Below are positions 25,051 to 33,940 of a stretch of DNA of 64,000 nt, in pieces. Under the pieces are notes generated by a model. The model ran no database searches. It was given only the letters and a program-made list of their open reading frames with translations, and was not told the DNA's origin. Position numbers and translations under genes: made by a program. Each line of letters begins with the position of its first letter. Position 1 is the first letter of the stretch. Source of the DNA: Pseudomonas sp. DG56-2 (GTDB lineage Bacteria; Pseudomonadota; Gammaproteobacteria; Pseudomonadales; Pseudomonadaceae); the NCBI RefSeq assembly GCF_004803755.1, contig NZ_CP032311.1, positions 5,234,001-5,298,000 on the forward strand. Reading direction: 5' to 3'.

Positions 25051-26448
25051 TTACTCGTCGTCGTCGAAGTTGTAACTACCCGGCGCCAGGTTCTCAAAGC
25101 GCGTGTACTTGCCGATGAAGGCCAGGCGAATAAAGCCGATCGGCCCGTTCCGCTGCTTGCCGATGATGATTTCGGCGATGCCTTTATGCTCGGTTTCCGG
25201 GTGATAGACCTCATCACGGTATACGAACATGATGACGTCGGCGTCCTGCTCGATCGCACCCGATTCACGCAAGTCGGAGTTCACCGGGCGCTTGTTGGGC
25301 CGCTGTTCAAGGGAACGGTTGAGCTGCGACAGGGCCACGACCGGGCAATTGAATTCCTTGGCCAGGGCCTTGAGCGAGCGCGAGATCTCGGAAATCTCGT
25401 TGGTACGGTTGTCACCGCTGGAGCCTGGAATCTGCATCAATTGCAGGTAGTCGATCATGATCAGACCCACTTCACCATGTTCACGCACCAAGCGGCGGGT
25501 ACGCGCACGCATCTCCGAAGGGCTGATGCCAGCGGTATCGTCAATGAACAGCTTACGGTCGTTTAGCAGATTGACCGCCGAGGTCAGGCGTGGCCAGTCA
25601 TCGTCTTCCAACTGACCGGAACGCACCTTGGTCTGGTCGATGCGGCCCAACGACGACAGCATACGCATGATCAGCGATTCGCCTGGCATCTCCAGGGAGT
25701 AGACCAATACCGCCTTGTCGCTACGCAACACGGCGTTTTCGACCAGGTTCATGGCAAAGGTGGTCTTACCCATGGATGGACGACCCGCAACGATGATCAA
25801 GTCGGCTGGCTGCAAGCCGCTGGTCTTCTCGTCGAGGTCGGTATAGCCGGTGGACAGGCCGGTGATTGCGCTGTCGGTATTGAACAACGTATCGATTCGA
25901 TCGATGGCCTTGGTCAGCAGTTCGTTGACGCCGACCGGTCCTCCGGTCTTGGGCCGTGCTTCAGCGATCTGGAAGATCTGCCGCTCGGCTTCGTCGAGAA
26001 TCTCTTCGGCATTGCGACCCTGAGGGTTGAATGCACTGTCGGCGATCTCATTGCTGATACTGATCAGCTGACGCAGCGTTGCCCGTTCACGGATGATCGC
26101 CGCATAAGCCTTGATGTTGGCGACCGACGGGGTGTTCTTCGCCAGCTCGCCCAGATAACCCAGGCCACCGACCTGCGAACTCAAACCTTCCTTGTCCAGT
26201 TGCTCGTGCAGTGTCACCACATCGAAGGGGGCGTTCTGGTCGGCGAGCTTGTGAATGGCGCGGAAGATCAGGCGGTGGTCATGCCGGTAGAAATCGCCAT
26301 CGGAAACTTGATCAAGCACTCGTTCCCAGGCGTTGTTGTCCAGCATCAGGCCACCGAGCACGGCCTGTTCGGCCTCGATGGAGTGCGGAGGCACCTTCAG
26401 GGCAGAGGTTTGCAGATCATATTGCTCGGGGGCGGTAATCTCGTTCAT
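25051..26448 (-). CDS. dnaB: Replicative DNA helicase DnaB
   Basis: A 465-residue RecA-fold hexameric helicase that unwinds DNA at the replication fork and loads primase. The N-terminal domain is seen in PHSIEAEQAVLGGLMLDNNAWERV (about 20-43), the linker around residue 170, and Walker A GRPSMGKTTFAMN (about 213-225). Further RecA blocks are LIMIDYLQLM (Walker B, about 318-327) and the C-terminal EVYHPETEHKGIAEIIIGKQRNGP. ATG 26448 is used; a GTG two codons upstream is possible and neither has a strong ribosome binding site. It sits downstream of rplI behind a terminator. Confidence 0.96.
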   Translation of the reverse strand: MNEITAPEQYDLQTSALKVPPHSIEAEQAVLGGLMLDNNAWERVLDQVSDGDFYRHDHRLIFRAIHKLADQNAPFDVVTLHEQLDKEGLSSQVGGLGYLGELAKNTPSVANIKAYAAIIRERATLRQLISISNEIADSAFNPQGRNAEEILDEAERQIFQIAEARPKTGGPVGVNELLTKAIDRIDTLFNTDSAITGLSTGYTDLDEKTSGLQPADLIIVAGRPSMGKTTFAMNLVENAVLRSDKAVLVYSLEMPGESLIMRMLSSLGRIDQTKVRSGQLEDDDWPRLTSAVNLLNDRKLFIDDTAGISPSEMRARTRRLVREHGEVGLIMIDYLQLMQIPGSSGDNRTNEISEISRSLKALAKEFNCPVVALSQLNRSLEQRPNKRPVNSDLRESGAIEQDADVIMFVYRDEVYHPETEHKGIAEIIIGKQRNGPIGFIRLAFIGKYTRFENLAPGSYNFDDDE

Positions 26449-26483
26449 GGCCACGCAGGAATCAGGGTGATGAAAAAGACAAA

Positions 26484-26513
26484 GGGCACGACCTGCAAAG
26501 CAGGATCGTGCCC
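26484..26513 (-). terminator. Terminator after rplI
   Basis: On the minus strand gggcacgatcctgc and gcaggtcgtgccc arms (26484-26513, 3-nt loop, one bulge) are followed by tttgtcttttt. It separates the ribosomal operon from dnaB. Confidence 0.85.
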
Positions 26514-26558
26514 GATGTTAACCGGCTGACACTCAAGGTGCTAGCCGATTGGGACAGC

Positions 26559-27005
26559 TTAGGCTGCGACAACAACCACGCGAACGGTGGCTTCAACGTC
26601 GCTGTGCAGGTGCACGGCAACGTCGTATTCGCCGACGTTACGGATGGTGCCGTTCGGCAGACGAACTTCAGCTTTGGCCACTTCAACGCCGGAGGCGGTC
26701 AGGGCGTCAGCGATGTCGTGGGTGCCGATCGAACCGAACAGCTTGCCTTCGTCACCGGCGGTGGCAGTGATGGTCACTTCCAGCTCGGCCAGTTGGGCAG
26801 CACGGGTTTCAGCCGAAGCTTTTTTGTCTGCAGCCAGTTTTTCCAGCTCGGCACGACGCTCTTCGAACGCAGCCAGGTTGGCGGCGGTCGCAGCGGTAGC
26901 CTTGCCGAATGGCAGCAGGAAGTTACGACCGTAACCGGCCTTAACATTTACCTTGTCGCCCAGGTTGCCCAGGTTGGCGACTTTTTCCAGCAGGATCAGT
27001 TCCAT
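26559..27005 (-). CDS. rplI: 50S ribosomal protein bL9
   Basis: A 148-residue protein. [36 protein letters not shown] is the classic L9 N-terminal 23S rRNA-binding domain (the signature G.LGD.V.VK.GY.RN.L.P), followed by a long connecting helix (about residues 41-75) and a C-terminal domain with [16 protein letters not shown]. It belongs to the large subunit. It is the last gene of the rpsF-rpsR-DUF2232-rplI operon and ends in a terminator. Confidence 0.98.
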   Translation of the reverse strand: MELILLEKVANLGNLGDKVNVKAGYGRNFLLPFGKATAATAANLAAFEERRAELEKLAADKKASAETRAAQLAELEVTITATAGDEGKLFGSIGTHDIADALTASGVEVAKAEVRLPNGTIRNVGEYDVAVHLHSDVEATVRVVVVAA

Positions 27006-27026
27006 TTGGTATAAACCTCTTAACTT

Positions 27027-27926
27027 TTAACCTTCACCGTTCGCGGAATCGTTGTCAGCACCTTTAGGGGGTGCCTTGCGACCGCGAAAATCAATCAGGC
27101 TGTCGACAATGGCCAAAACCACGAGCAACGGATAAGTCAGCTGCATAAACAGCAGGAGTGTCACGTACATCCCGACCAACCAGAACTTACCCAGTCGACC
27201 TTGCGCCACCAGCCCATGCATCAGGGCAAGCCCTGCGAACATCAGCGGTACGCTGCACAGCGGCGTCAACATCGCCAGTTCAGAACCGAAATTCGGCCCC
27301 ACCAGCATGAGCACCACCAATACCAGCGTTGGCACCAGAGGAAGCCTGACCGCTTGAAACTCGCGACCAAAACCTCCCGGGTTATACAACACTGCCTGCC
27401 AGTAACGACCCAACATCAGGGCCAGCACACTGACGGCTTGCATCAATGCCGCTATCAGGCCAATGAGCACAGGTGCGATCAGGCTACCCAGGCGGGCCCG
27501 CTCTTCTACCGACAATTGTTGGTAGAGACCGTCGAGCATCTGCGGCAGGGCTTTTTCAAGCACGCCAGCCAGCGCTTCGATCGGTTCGCGGAACACCGAA
27601 CCCAGAACAACCCCATACACCAGGCCCATCGCGATGCTGAACAACAGCACCCGGTTCCAGGACTGTCCGGCGCGCAACAGCGCAGCCAGACCCAGCGTAC
27701 CCAGCAACACCATCAAGGTGCGCGGCTCGCCGAAGAACCACCACACCAATGCCGGCAATAATGCCCAGGCGAGGACTGCGGAGGCGTCCTTGAAACCGCG
27801 CCGCAGGAACACCAGGCTCCCAGCGGCGGCACTCAACCAGAACAACAGCGGCAACGCCGCACAACCCACCACCACCAGGGTGGCTTGCACGCGACCGCGC
27901 ATGATGAAATCAGCTAAGGCACGCAT
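27027..27926 (-). CDS. DUF2232-type polytopic membrane protein
   Basis: A 299-residue inner-membrane protein with about eight hydrophobic segments. It matches the YybS/DUF2232 proteins typically found between rpsR and rplI in pseudomonads. Conserved-looking parts include PVLIGLIAALMQAVSVLALMLGRYWQAVLYNPGGFGREFQ (about 150-190). The C-terminal tail is polar (GRKAPPKGADNDSANGEG). The function is unknown; the location within a ribosomal operon is probably about co-expression. Confidence 0.85.
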   Translation of the reverse strand: MRALADFIMRGRVQATLVVVGCAALPLLFWLSAAAGSLVFLRRGFKDASAVLAWALLPALVWWFFGEPRTLMVLLGTLGLAALLRAGQSWNRVLLFSIAMGLVYGVVLGSVFREPIEALAGVLEKALPQMLDGLYQQLSVEERARLGSLIAPVLIGLIAALMQAVSVLALMLGRYWQAVLYNPGGFGREFQAVRLPLVPTLVLVVLMLVGPNFGSELAMLTPLCSVPLMFAGLALMHGLVAQGRLGKFWLVGMYVTLLLFMQLTYPLLVVLAIVDSLIDFRGRKAPPKGADNDSANGEG

Positions 27927-27962
27927 GCATTCTATCCTTTGCTACCTGTCGACGACCCGGTC

Positions 27963-28193
27963 TCAGCGGCCGTGGCTGTCGGTGTAGGGCAGCAGGGCCA
28001 GGAAGCGGGCGCGCTTGATAGCGGTAGCCAGCTGACGCTGATAACGAGCTTTGGTACCGGTGATACGGCTTGGAACGATCTTGCCGGTTTCGGATACGTA
28101 AGCTTTCAGGGTGTTGAGATCTTTGTAATCGATCTCTTTCACGTCTTCAGCAGTGAAGCGGCAGAATTTACGACGACGGAAGAAACGTGCCAT
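27963..28193 (-). CDS. rpsR: 30S ribosomal protein bS18
   Basis: A 76-residue, basic small-subunit protein. [11 protein letters not shown] and [27 protein letters not shown] are S18 signatures. It binds S6 on the platform of the 30S subunit. It lies 28 bp after rpsF in the same operon. Confidence 0.98.
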   Translation of the reverse strand: MARFFRRRKFCRFTAEDVKEIDYKDLNTLKAYVSETGKIVPSRITGTKARYQRQLATAIKRARFLALLPYTDSHGR

Positions 28194-28221
28194 GTAATAG
28201 GCTCCTCAAAAGGTCCGTGGA

Positions 28222-28647
28222 TTACTCGTCAGCGTTATCGCTGTTGTCGCTGTCATTGCTGTCATCGCCATCGGCGCTGTCAGAATGCTCAGGACGGTCG
28301 CGACGCTCACGGCGCTCACTGCGGTTTTCTTCAGCCTTGAGCATCTCGGATTGGCCGGTGACGGCTTCGTCGCGACGGATGACCAGGTTACGGATCACGG
28401 CATCGTTGTAGCGGAAGTTGTCTTCCAGCTCGGCCAGGGCCTTGCCAGTGCACTCAACGTTCAGCATCACGTAGTGAGCCTTGTGAACATTGTTGATTGC
28501 GTAGGCCAGTTGACGACGGCCCCAATCTTCCAGACGGTGGATCTTGCCGCCGTCTTCTTCGATCAGCTTGGTGTAACGCTCAACCATGCCGCCGACTTGC
28601 TCGCTCTGGTCAGGGTGGACCAGAAAGATGATTTCGTAATGACGCAT
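28222..28647 (-). CDS. rpsF: 30S ribosomal protein bS6
   Basis: A 141-residue protein with the S6 ferredoxin-like core ([17 protein letters not shown] at the start and [14 protein letters not shown], about residues 50-63). The C-terminal tail of about 40 residues is rich in Glu, Arg, Asp and Ser ([23 protein letters not shown]), with an unusually long acidic end ([14 protein letters not shown]). E. coli S6 receives added C-terminal glutamates through RimK; whether this tail is modified cannot be seen. taaggagc precedes the ATG closely. It is first in the operon. Confidence 0.97.
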   Translation of the reverse strand: MRHYEIIFLVHPDQSEQVGGMVERYTKLIEEDGGKIHRLEDWGRRQLAYAINNVHKAHYVMLNVECTGKALAELEDNFRYNDAVIRNLVIRRDEAVTGQSEMLKAEENRSERRERRDRPEHSDSADGDDSNDSDNSDNADE

Positions 28648-28668
28648 GAATGCTCCTTACGGGTTGTA

Positions 28669-28691
28669 GTCTGCCACCAGGGTGGTCAGAC
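28669..28691 (-). promoter_or_regulatory. Hairpin in the rpsF leader, candidate S6:S18 regulatory element
   Basis: gtctg and ccacc (28669-28678) pair with ggtgg and cagac (28681-28691), leaving one bulged base. It sits about 20 nt before the rpsF start in a leader of about 110 nt. Bacterial rpsF leaders often carry an S6:S18-binding hairpin for feedback control. I could not confirm the conserved bulged CCG of that motif. Confidence 0.4.
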
Positions 28692-28765
28692 AAGGAGTGA
28701 ATGACACTGTATGTCTTGCCTTGGCTGAAGGCGCGTGAACGCCTGCCGACATGGCAAGGGGCGCA

Positions 28766-28794
28766 ATTGTAGAGAAGCACCGAAGGACAAGCAA
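28766..28794 (-). promoter_or_regulatory. Sigma-70 promoter of the rpsF-rpsR operon
   Basis: On the minus strand ttgctt (-35, 28794-28789) and tacaat (-10, 28771-28766) are separated by 17 bp, followed by a GC-rich discriminator (tgcgcccc). Start near 28759. The pattern fits a strong, growth-rate-controlled promoter. Confidence 0.7.
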
Positions 28795-28890
28795 GGTCAT
28801 TGGTGAAGATTTGAACAGTTGCAAGCCACAAGATCAGTGCACTTCCCAGGGAAACACCACACCTTGCGGCTTGCAGCCTGAAGCTGGTTA

Positions 28891-29637
28891 TTACTTCTTG
28901 GCGTTACGCTGACGAACGGCTTCGAACAGGCACACGCCCGTCGCCACCGACACGTTCAGGCTGCTGACGCTGCCGGCCATTGGCAGCTTGACCAGGAAGT
29001 CGCAGTGCTCGCGGGTCAGACGACGCATGCCCTTGCCTTCGGCCCCCATGATCAGAATGGTCGGCCCGGTCAGGTCCTGCTGGTACAACTCCTGCTCGGC
29101 CTCACCGGCCGTACCGACGACCCACAGGCCACGCTGCTGGAGCTTCTCCAGTGTGCGCGCCAGGTTGGTCACGGCCACCAGCGGGATTACCTCGGCGGCG
29201 CCGCAGGCCACTTTACGCACAGCCGGCGTCAAGGTTGCCGACTTGTCCTTGGGCACAACGACCGCCAGGGCACCGGCTGCATCTGCTGTACGCAGGCAAG
29301 CACCGAGGTTGTGCGGATCGGTGACGCCGTCGAGCACCAGGATCAACGGAGCGCCCTCAGTGCGGTCGAGCAGCTCTTCGAGCATTGCCTCACCCCACAC
29401 CTGGCTCGGGCTGACCTCAGCGACGACACCCTGGTGCACGCCTTCGACCCAGGCGTCCATCTCACGGCGCTCGGCCTGGCCGACCGCAACGCGGTTCTGC
29501 CCGGCAAGGTCGACAATAACCTGGACACGCGGATCGCTACGGCCTTCCGACAGCCAGATCTGCTTGACCCGCTTGGGGTGATGACGCAAAAGGGCTTCTA
29601 CGGCGTGAACGCCGTAGATTTTTTCCAACTGACTCAT
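28891..29637 (-). CDS. rlmB: 23S rRNA (guanosine(2251)-2'-O)-methyltransferase RlmB
   Basis: A 248-residue SpoU-family enzyme that methylates G2251 in the peptidyl-transferase P loop of 23S rRNA with S-adenosylmethionine. The N-terminal substrate-binding domain begins IYGVHAVEALLRHHP. SPOUT motifs are LDGVTDPHNLGACLRTADAAG (motif 1, about 100-120), ILIMGAEGKGMRRLT (motif 2, about 195-209) and LPMAGSVSSLNVSVATGVCLFE (motif 3, about 218-239). Its ATG overlaps the rnr stop by 4 nt, so the two RNA-metabolism genes are coupled. Confidence 0.96.
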   Translation of the reverse strand: MSQLEKIYGVHAVEALLRHHPKRVKQIWLSEGRSDPRVQVIVDLAGQNRVAVGQAERREMDAWVEGVHQGVVAEVSPSQVWGEAMLEELLDRTEGAPLILVLDGVTDPHNLGACLRTADAAGALAVVVPKDKSATLTPAVRKVACGAAEVIPLVAVTNLARTLEKLQQRGLWVVGTAGEAEQELYQQDLTGPTILIMGAEGKGMRRLTREHCDFLVKLPMAGSVSSLNVSVATGVCLFEAVRQRNAKK

Positions 29638-32225
29638 GACTTGGCCTTGGGTTTACGTGATCCAGAGCTCGCTTTTGGCGGCCCTTTACGATGCTTGCTC
29701 GGCTTTTCCGACGACTTGCCGGCCTTGGAGGACGACTTGCCACTGGAGCTTTTGGCACCGGACATCAGCGCCTTTTTCATTTCCCGGCTTTTACGCACCT
29801 CGGCGTTTTTCGCCGCCGCATGCGAAGGGAAATAAGCTTCGGCAGTTTCGTTCTTCTTGCTCCGACGCGCAGGCTCGGCCTTCGGCATCTCAGCCTTGTC
29901 GAGCACTGGGACTGGCTTGCCGTCCTGCGGGCGCACACCTTCGGAGCGCTGCTTGCGACCAATCGGCGCTTTCAGGGTGTTCTCGGCCATCTCGAAGTCG
30001 ATCTTGCGCTGTTCGAGATCGACACGCATGACCCGCACTTCGACCGTGTCACCCAGGCGGAAGCTGCGACCGGTGCGCTCACCGGCCAAGCGGTGGTGCA
30101 CAGGATCAAAGTGGTAGTAGTCGCCCGGCAAGGCGCTGACATGCACCATGCCTTCGACGTAGATGTCGGTCAGCTCGACGAACAGACCAAAACCGGTCAC
30201 GGCAGTGATCACCCCCGGGAAGCTTTCGCCGACGCGGTCTTTCATGTACTCGCACTTGAGCCAGTTGACTACGTCGCGGGTGGCCTCGTCGGCGCGCCGT
30301 TCGCTCATCGAGCACTGCTCGCCAAGCTGCTCCAGGGTCGGCTCGTCATACGGATAGATGCGCGCCTTGGGAATGCTCGGGGCGCCGGCACGCTTGACGT
30401 GCGGTGTATCCTGGCGCGAACGGATCACACTGCGAATAGCGCGGTGGGTCAACAAGTCCGGATAACGGCGGATCGGCGAGGTGAAGTGGGTGTATGCCTC
30501 GTAATTCAGGCCGAAGTGGCCGTTGTTGTCAGCGCTGTACACCGCCTGGCTCAAGGAGCGCAGCATCACGGTCTGGATCAGGTGGAAATCCGGGCGATCG
30601 GAAATCTGGGCCAGCAGGGCCTGGTAGTCCTTGGGCGACGGACCATCCTTGCCTTTGTGCAACGACAACCCCAGCTCACCAAGGAAAGCGCGCAGTTTTT
30701 CCAGGCGCTCCGGTGGCGGACCATCGTGAACTCGGTACAGCGCCGGGATTTCATGCTTCTTGAGGAACTCGGCAGTGGCAACGTTGGCTGCCAGCATGCA
30801 CTCCTCGATCAGCTTGTGGGCATCATTGCGCACCGTCGGCCGAATTTCGGCGATCTTGCGCTCGGAACCGAAGATGATCCGGGTTTCCTGGGTTTCGAAG
30901 TCAATAGCGCCACGGGTGTGACGGGCCGCCAACAGAACTTTGTACAGGGCATACAGTTGTTTGAGGTCCGGGACCACTTCACTGTACTGCTCGCGCAGTG
31001 CCTTGCCCTCACGGGTACGCGCATGTTCGAGCATGCTGCTGACCTTGTTGTAGGTCAGGCGTGCGTGGGAGTGGATCACCGCCTCGTAGAACTGGTAATC
31101 AACCATTTGCCCGGACTTGTTGATGGTCATTTCACAGACCATCGCTAACCGGTCGACGTGCGGATTCAGCGAGCACAGACCGTTGGAGAGCTCCTCCGGC
31201 AGCATCGGAATCACGCGCTCAGGGAAGTACACTGAGTTGCCGCGGACCTGGGCTTCGTTATCCAGGGCCGAGCCCAGACGCACATAGCTGGAGACGTCGG
31301 CGATCGCCACGTACAGGCGCCAGCCACCGGAGAACAGGCGCAACTTGCCCAGGCTCTCGCAGTAGACCGCATCGTCAAAGTCGCGAGCATCTTCACCGTC
31401 GATGGTGACGAACGGCAGATGACGCAGGTCGATGCGATGCTCTTTGTCTTTTTCTTCGACTTCCGGCTTGAGCTTGCGCGCTTCCTTGATCACCGCCTCT
31501 GGCCAAACGTGCGGAATATCGTAGCTGCGCAGAGCAACGTCGATTTCCATGCCGGGCGCCATATAGTTACCGATCACTTCGGTAACATCGCCTTGAGGCT
31601 GGAAGCGCGGCGTCGGCCAATGGGTGATCTTCACTTCGACGAACTGACCGATCTTCGCACCACCGTTACGTCCCGGAGTAATCAGCACTTCCTGCTGAAC
31701 CTTGGGGTTGTCCGGAGTAACGAAGCCGATACCGCCTTCTTCGAAATAACGACCGACGATGCTTTCGTGAGCACGGGAGATCACTTCGACCACTACGCCT
31801 TCACGGCGTCCTCGGCGGTCCACGCCGGAAACCCGGGCCAGGGCGCGGTCACCATCGAACACCAGGCGCATTTGCGCAGGGCTGAGGAACAGATCGTCGC
31901 TGCCATCATCCGGAATCAGGAAACCGAAGCCATCACGGTGGCCGGAAATGCGTCCGAGGATCAGGTCCAGCTTATCTACCGGGGCATAGGTGCCACGCCG
32001 GGTATAGATCAACTGACCGTCACGCTCCATTGCTCGCAGACGGCGGCGCAGGGCTTCGATCTGGTCTTCGGTGGTCAGGCCGAACTCTTCGACCAACTGC
32101 TCACGGGCAGCCGGCGAGCCACGCTCGTCCAGGCGCTGCAGGATCAGCTCACGGCTAGGAATAGGGTTTTCGTATTTTTCCGCTTCACGAGCGGCCTCGG
32201 GATCGAGGGACTGCCAATCGGCCAT
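29634..32225 (-). CDS. rnr: Ribonuclease R
   Basis: An 863-residue 3'-5' exoribonuclease of the RNase II/RNB family that degrades structured RNA. Domain order: N-terminal winged helix (about 20-90), cold-shock domains (ISGHRDGFGFLIPDD, about 94-108), RNB catalytic core starting about 265 (DARDFDDAVYCE with the metal-binding Asp residues, and LNPHVDRLAMVCEM), S1 domain (about 640-725, GFGLFVELTDIYVEGMVHVS), and a basic Lys/Ser tail over the last 60 residues. It is full length. Its promoter region is the 160-bp gap before the tRNA promoter. Confidence 0.96.
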   Translation of the reverse strand: MADWQSLDPEAAREAEKYENPIPSRELILQRLDERGSPAAREQLVEEFGLTTEDQIEALRRRLRAMERDGQLIYTRRGTYAPVDKLDLILGRISGHRDGFGFLIPDDGSDDLFLSPAQMRLVFDGDRALARVSGVDRRGRREGVVVEVISRAHESIVGRYFEEGGIGFVTPDNPKVQQEVLITPGRNGGAKIGQFVEVKITHWPTPRFQPQGDVTEVIGNYMAPGMEIDVALRSYDIPHVWPEAVIKEARKLKPEVEEKDKEHRIDLRHLPFVTIDGEDARDFDDAVYCESLGKLRLFSGGWRLYVAIADVSSYVRLGSALDNEAQVRGNSVYFPERVIPMLPEELSNGLCSLNPHVDRLAMVCEMTINKSGQMVDYQFYEAVIHSHARLTYNKVSSMLEHARTREGKALREQYSEVVPDLKQLYALYKVLLAARHTRGAIDFETQETRIIFGSERKIAEIRPTVRNDAHKLIEECMLAANVATAEFLKKHEIPALYRVHDGPPPERLEKLRAFLGELGLSLHKGKDGPSPKDYQALLAQISDRPDFHLIQTVMLRSLSQAVYSADNNGHFGLNYEAYTHFTSPIRRYPDLLTHRAIRSVIRSRQDTPHVKRAGAPSIPKARIYPYDEPTLEQLGEQCSMSERRADEATRDVVNWLKCEYMKDRVGESFPGVITAVTGFGLFVELTDIYVEGMVHVSALPGDYYHFDPVHHRLAGERTGRSFRLGDTVEVRVMRVDLEQRKIDFEMAENTLKAPIGRKQRSEGVRPQDGKPVPVLDKAEMPKAEPARRSKKNETAEAYFPSHAAAKNAEVRKSREMKKALMSGAKSSSGKSSSKAGKSSEKPSKHRKGPPKASSGSRKPKAKS

Positions 32226-32385
32226 TAGGAGAGGTTCACCTTGTCTATATAAGGGTTAGTTTGGCATAGGCGTATTGAAACCGGAAATTTCAGGCTTGGA
32301 CAGCCCTCACAGAGCCCCTGGATACTGCCAAAACCATCATAAGGAACAACAACTTGAATTTTTGTAGATTTTTTCTGAACGGGGC

Positions 32386-32414
32386 TTTACAGCTCTCAGG
32401 GGCATCCGTATAGT
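32386..32414 (+). promoter_or_regulatory. Sigma-70 promoter of the tRNA-Leu pair
   Basis: tttaca (32386-32391), 17 bp, tatagt (32409-32414), followed by the GC-rich discriminator gcgcacc typical of stable-RNA promoters under stringent control. The start near 32421 leaves a 5' leader of about 70 nt before the first tRNA. Confidence 0.8.
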
Positions 32415-32491
32415 GCGCACCACAGCGACGGCCACCGTCGTTATAGTTGAGATGCTAGCTGATGTGAAGCATCATGCGACCTCAGCGAAAT

Positions 32492-32578
32492 GCCCAGATG
32501 GTGAAATTGGTAGACACGCCAGCTTCAGGTGCTGGTGACCTTACGGTCGTGGAAGTTCGAGTCTTCTTCTGGGCACCA
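32492..32578 (+). tRNA. tRNA-Leu (CAG), first copy
   Basis: 87 nt with encoded CCA. The acceptor gcccaga pairs with tctgggc; the anticodon stem ccagc/gctgg frames the loop ttcaggt with anticodon CAG, reading CUG. The long variable arm (tgaccttacggtcgt) is the class II leucine form. The T-loop is gttcgagtc. Confidence 0.97.
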
Positions 32579-32665
32579 ATTTCAAATCTTAGAACTGCAC
32601 AGCGCTTCTGAGATTTACAGCAACAAGCTACACTGTTTTTGTTACAAGCTACACCGCTTCATTTT

Positions 32666-32752
32666 GCCCAGATGGTGAAATTGGTAGACACGCCAGCTTC
32701 AGGTGCTGGTGACCTTACGGTCGTGGAAGTTCGAGTCTTCTTCTGGGCACCA
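32666..32752 (+). tRNA. tRNA-Leu (CAG), second copy
   Basis: Identical over all 87 nt to the copy at 32492-32578, with only short shared flanks. The 87-bp spacer shows no promoter, so both are probably processed from one transcript that ends at the following terminator. Supplies the codon CUG, which is very frequent in this genome. Confidence 0.97.
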
Positions 32753-32762
32753 ATTCAGATCA

Positions 32763-32784
32763 AACCCGCGAAAGCGGGTTTTTT
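32763..32784 (+). terminator. Terminator of the tRNA-Leu operon
   Basis: aacccgc (32763-32769), a gaaa tetraloop and gcgggtt (32774-32780) followed by tttt. Confidence 0.9.
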
Positions 32785-32872
32785 CGTTTCTACCCCTGCC
32801 ATTCCTTCCTTGCGCCCCGAAACGACCGATAGCCTGCTCATGAAATTCCCCTCATAGGGCCATTTGAGAAGC

Positions 32873-32891
32873 GATATCGATTATCATTGTT
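32873..32891. promoter_or_regulatory. Fur box upstream of the iron-binding protein gene
   Basis: gatatcgattatcattgtt matches the 19-bp Fur consensus (GATAATGATAATCATTATC) at 14 positions. It lies 36 bp before the start codon, where a bound Fur repressor would block transcription when iron is plentiful. Confidence 0.65.
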
Positions 32892-32926
32892 TCCAGATAT
32901 GTAGCCGCAAGCGAGGAAGTACCCGC

Positions 32927-33940
32927 ATGACGTTCCGCAATTCCCCCCTATTGCGCGGCCTGGCCGTTTCTGTTTTTGCCCTGTTGTTAGGCACCCCTGT
33001 CGCCATGGCTGCCGACCCCGTGTCGCTGACTCTGTACAACGGCCAGCACAAGGAAATCGGTGACGCTATCGCCAAGGCCTACGAGGCCAAGACCGGTATC
33101 CACATCAACATCCGCAAAGGCAGCAGCAACCAGCTGGCCAGCCAGATCATCGAAGAAGGTGATCGCTCACCCGCCGATGTTATCTACACCGAAGAATCAC
33201 CGCCCCTGAACAACCTGGGCGAGCTGGGCCTGCTGGCCAAGATCGACGACTCGACCCTGCAGATGCTTCCCAAGGAATTCGTCGCCGCCAATGGCACCTG
33301 GATGGGTGTGACTGCACGCACCCGGGTAGTGGCGTTCAATCCAAAGGTAATCGACGAAAAAGAATTGCCACCTTCTGTGATGGACTTCGCCAACCCTGAA
33401 TGGGACGGCAAGATTGGCTTCGTTCCGACCAGCGGTGCCTTCCAGGAACAAGCCGTCGCCATCCTCAAGCTGCACGGTCGCGATGCAGCCGAAGAATGGC
33501 TGACTGGCCTCAAGGCCTTTGGCAAGACTTACACCAACAATATGGTTGCTCTCAAAGCCGTGGAAAATGGCGAAGTCGCCGCGGTACTGGTGAACAACTA
33601 CTACTGGTACGCCCTGAAAAAGGAACGCGGCCAGCTGGATTCGAAGCTGTATTACCTTGCCGATGGCGACGTCGGCGGCTTGATGACCATTTCCGGCGCT
33701 GCTGCCGTCAAAGCCAGCAAACACCCGAAGGAAGCCCAGGCGCTATTGGCCTGGATGGCCAGCGAAGAAGGCCAACGAGTCATCACCCAGACCACCGCCG
33801 AATATCCCTTGCACAAAGGCATGGTCTCGGATCAGGGTCTGAAGCCGTTCGAGGATCTGCGTCCGCCGAAAATCACCCCGGCCGACCTGGGCAATGCAGA
33901 AGAAGCCCTGGAACTTGAACGCGAAGTTGGCCTGCTCTGA
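32927..33940 (+). CDS. Ferric-iron ABC transporter substrate-binding protein (FbpA/FutA type)
   Basis: A 337-residue periplasmic binding protein of the iron(III) family. A signal peptide of about 28 residues ends in AMA. SLTLYNGQHKEIGDAIAKAYEAKTGI opens the mature protein, and VLVNNYYWYAL (about residues 220-230) contains the tyrosine pair that binds Fe(III) in FbpA proteins. The start at 32927 is chosen for gagga upstream and the signal peptide. It is controlled by a Fur box and translationally coupled to the permease (1-nt overlap). It probably delivers ferric iron across the inner membrane. Confidence 0.93.
   Translation: MTFRNSPLLRGLAVSVFALLLGTPVAMAADPVSLTLYNGQHKEIGDAIAKAYEAKTGIHINIRKGSSNQLASQIIEEGDRSPADVIYTEESPPLNNLGELGLLAKIDDSTLQMLPKEFVAANGTWMGVTARTRVVAFNPKVIDEKELPPSVMDFANPEWDGKIGFVPTSGAFQEQAVAILKLHGRDAAEEWLTGLKAFGKTYTNNMVALKAVENGEVAAVLVNNYYWYALKKERGQLDSKLYYLADGDVGGLMTISGAAAVKASKHPKEAQALLAWMASEEGQRVITQTTAEYPLHKGMVSDQGLKPFEDLRPPKITPADLGNAEEALELEREVGLL

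Noticed and set aside
22665-25118. An 817-codon open frame on the plus strand
   Set aside because: Shadow of ygiQ on the opposite strand; the composition (V, R, H, Q-rich, no motifs) is that of antisense frames in GC-rich DNA, while the minus strand has a full radical SAM protein.
32639-32857. A 72-codon frame over the second tRNA-Leu
   Set aside because: It covers a complete tRNA gene and terminator, so it is a chance frame.
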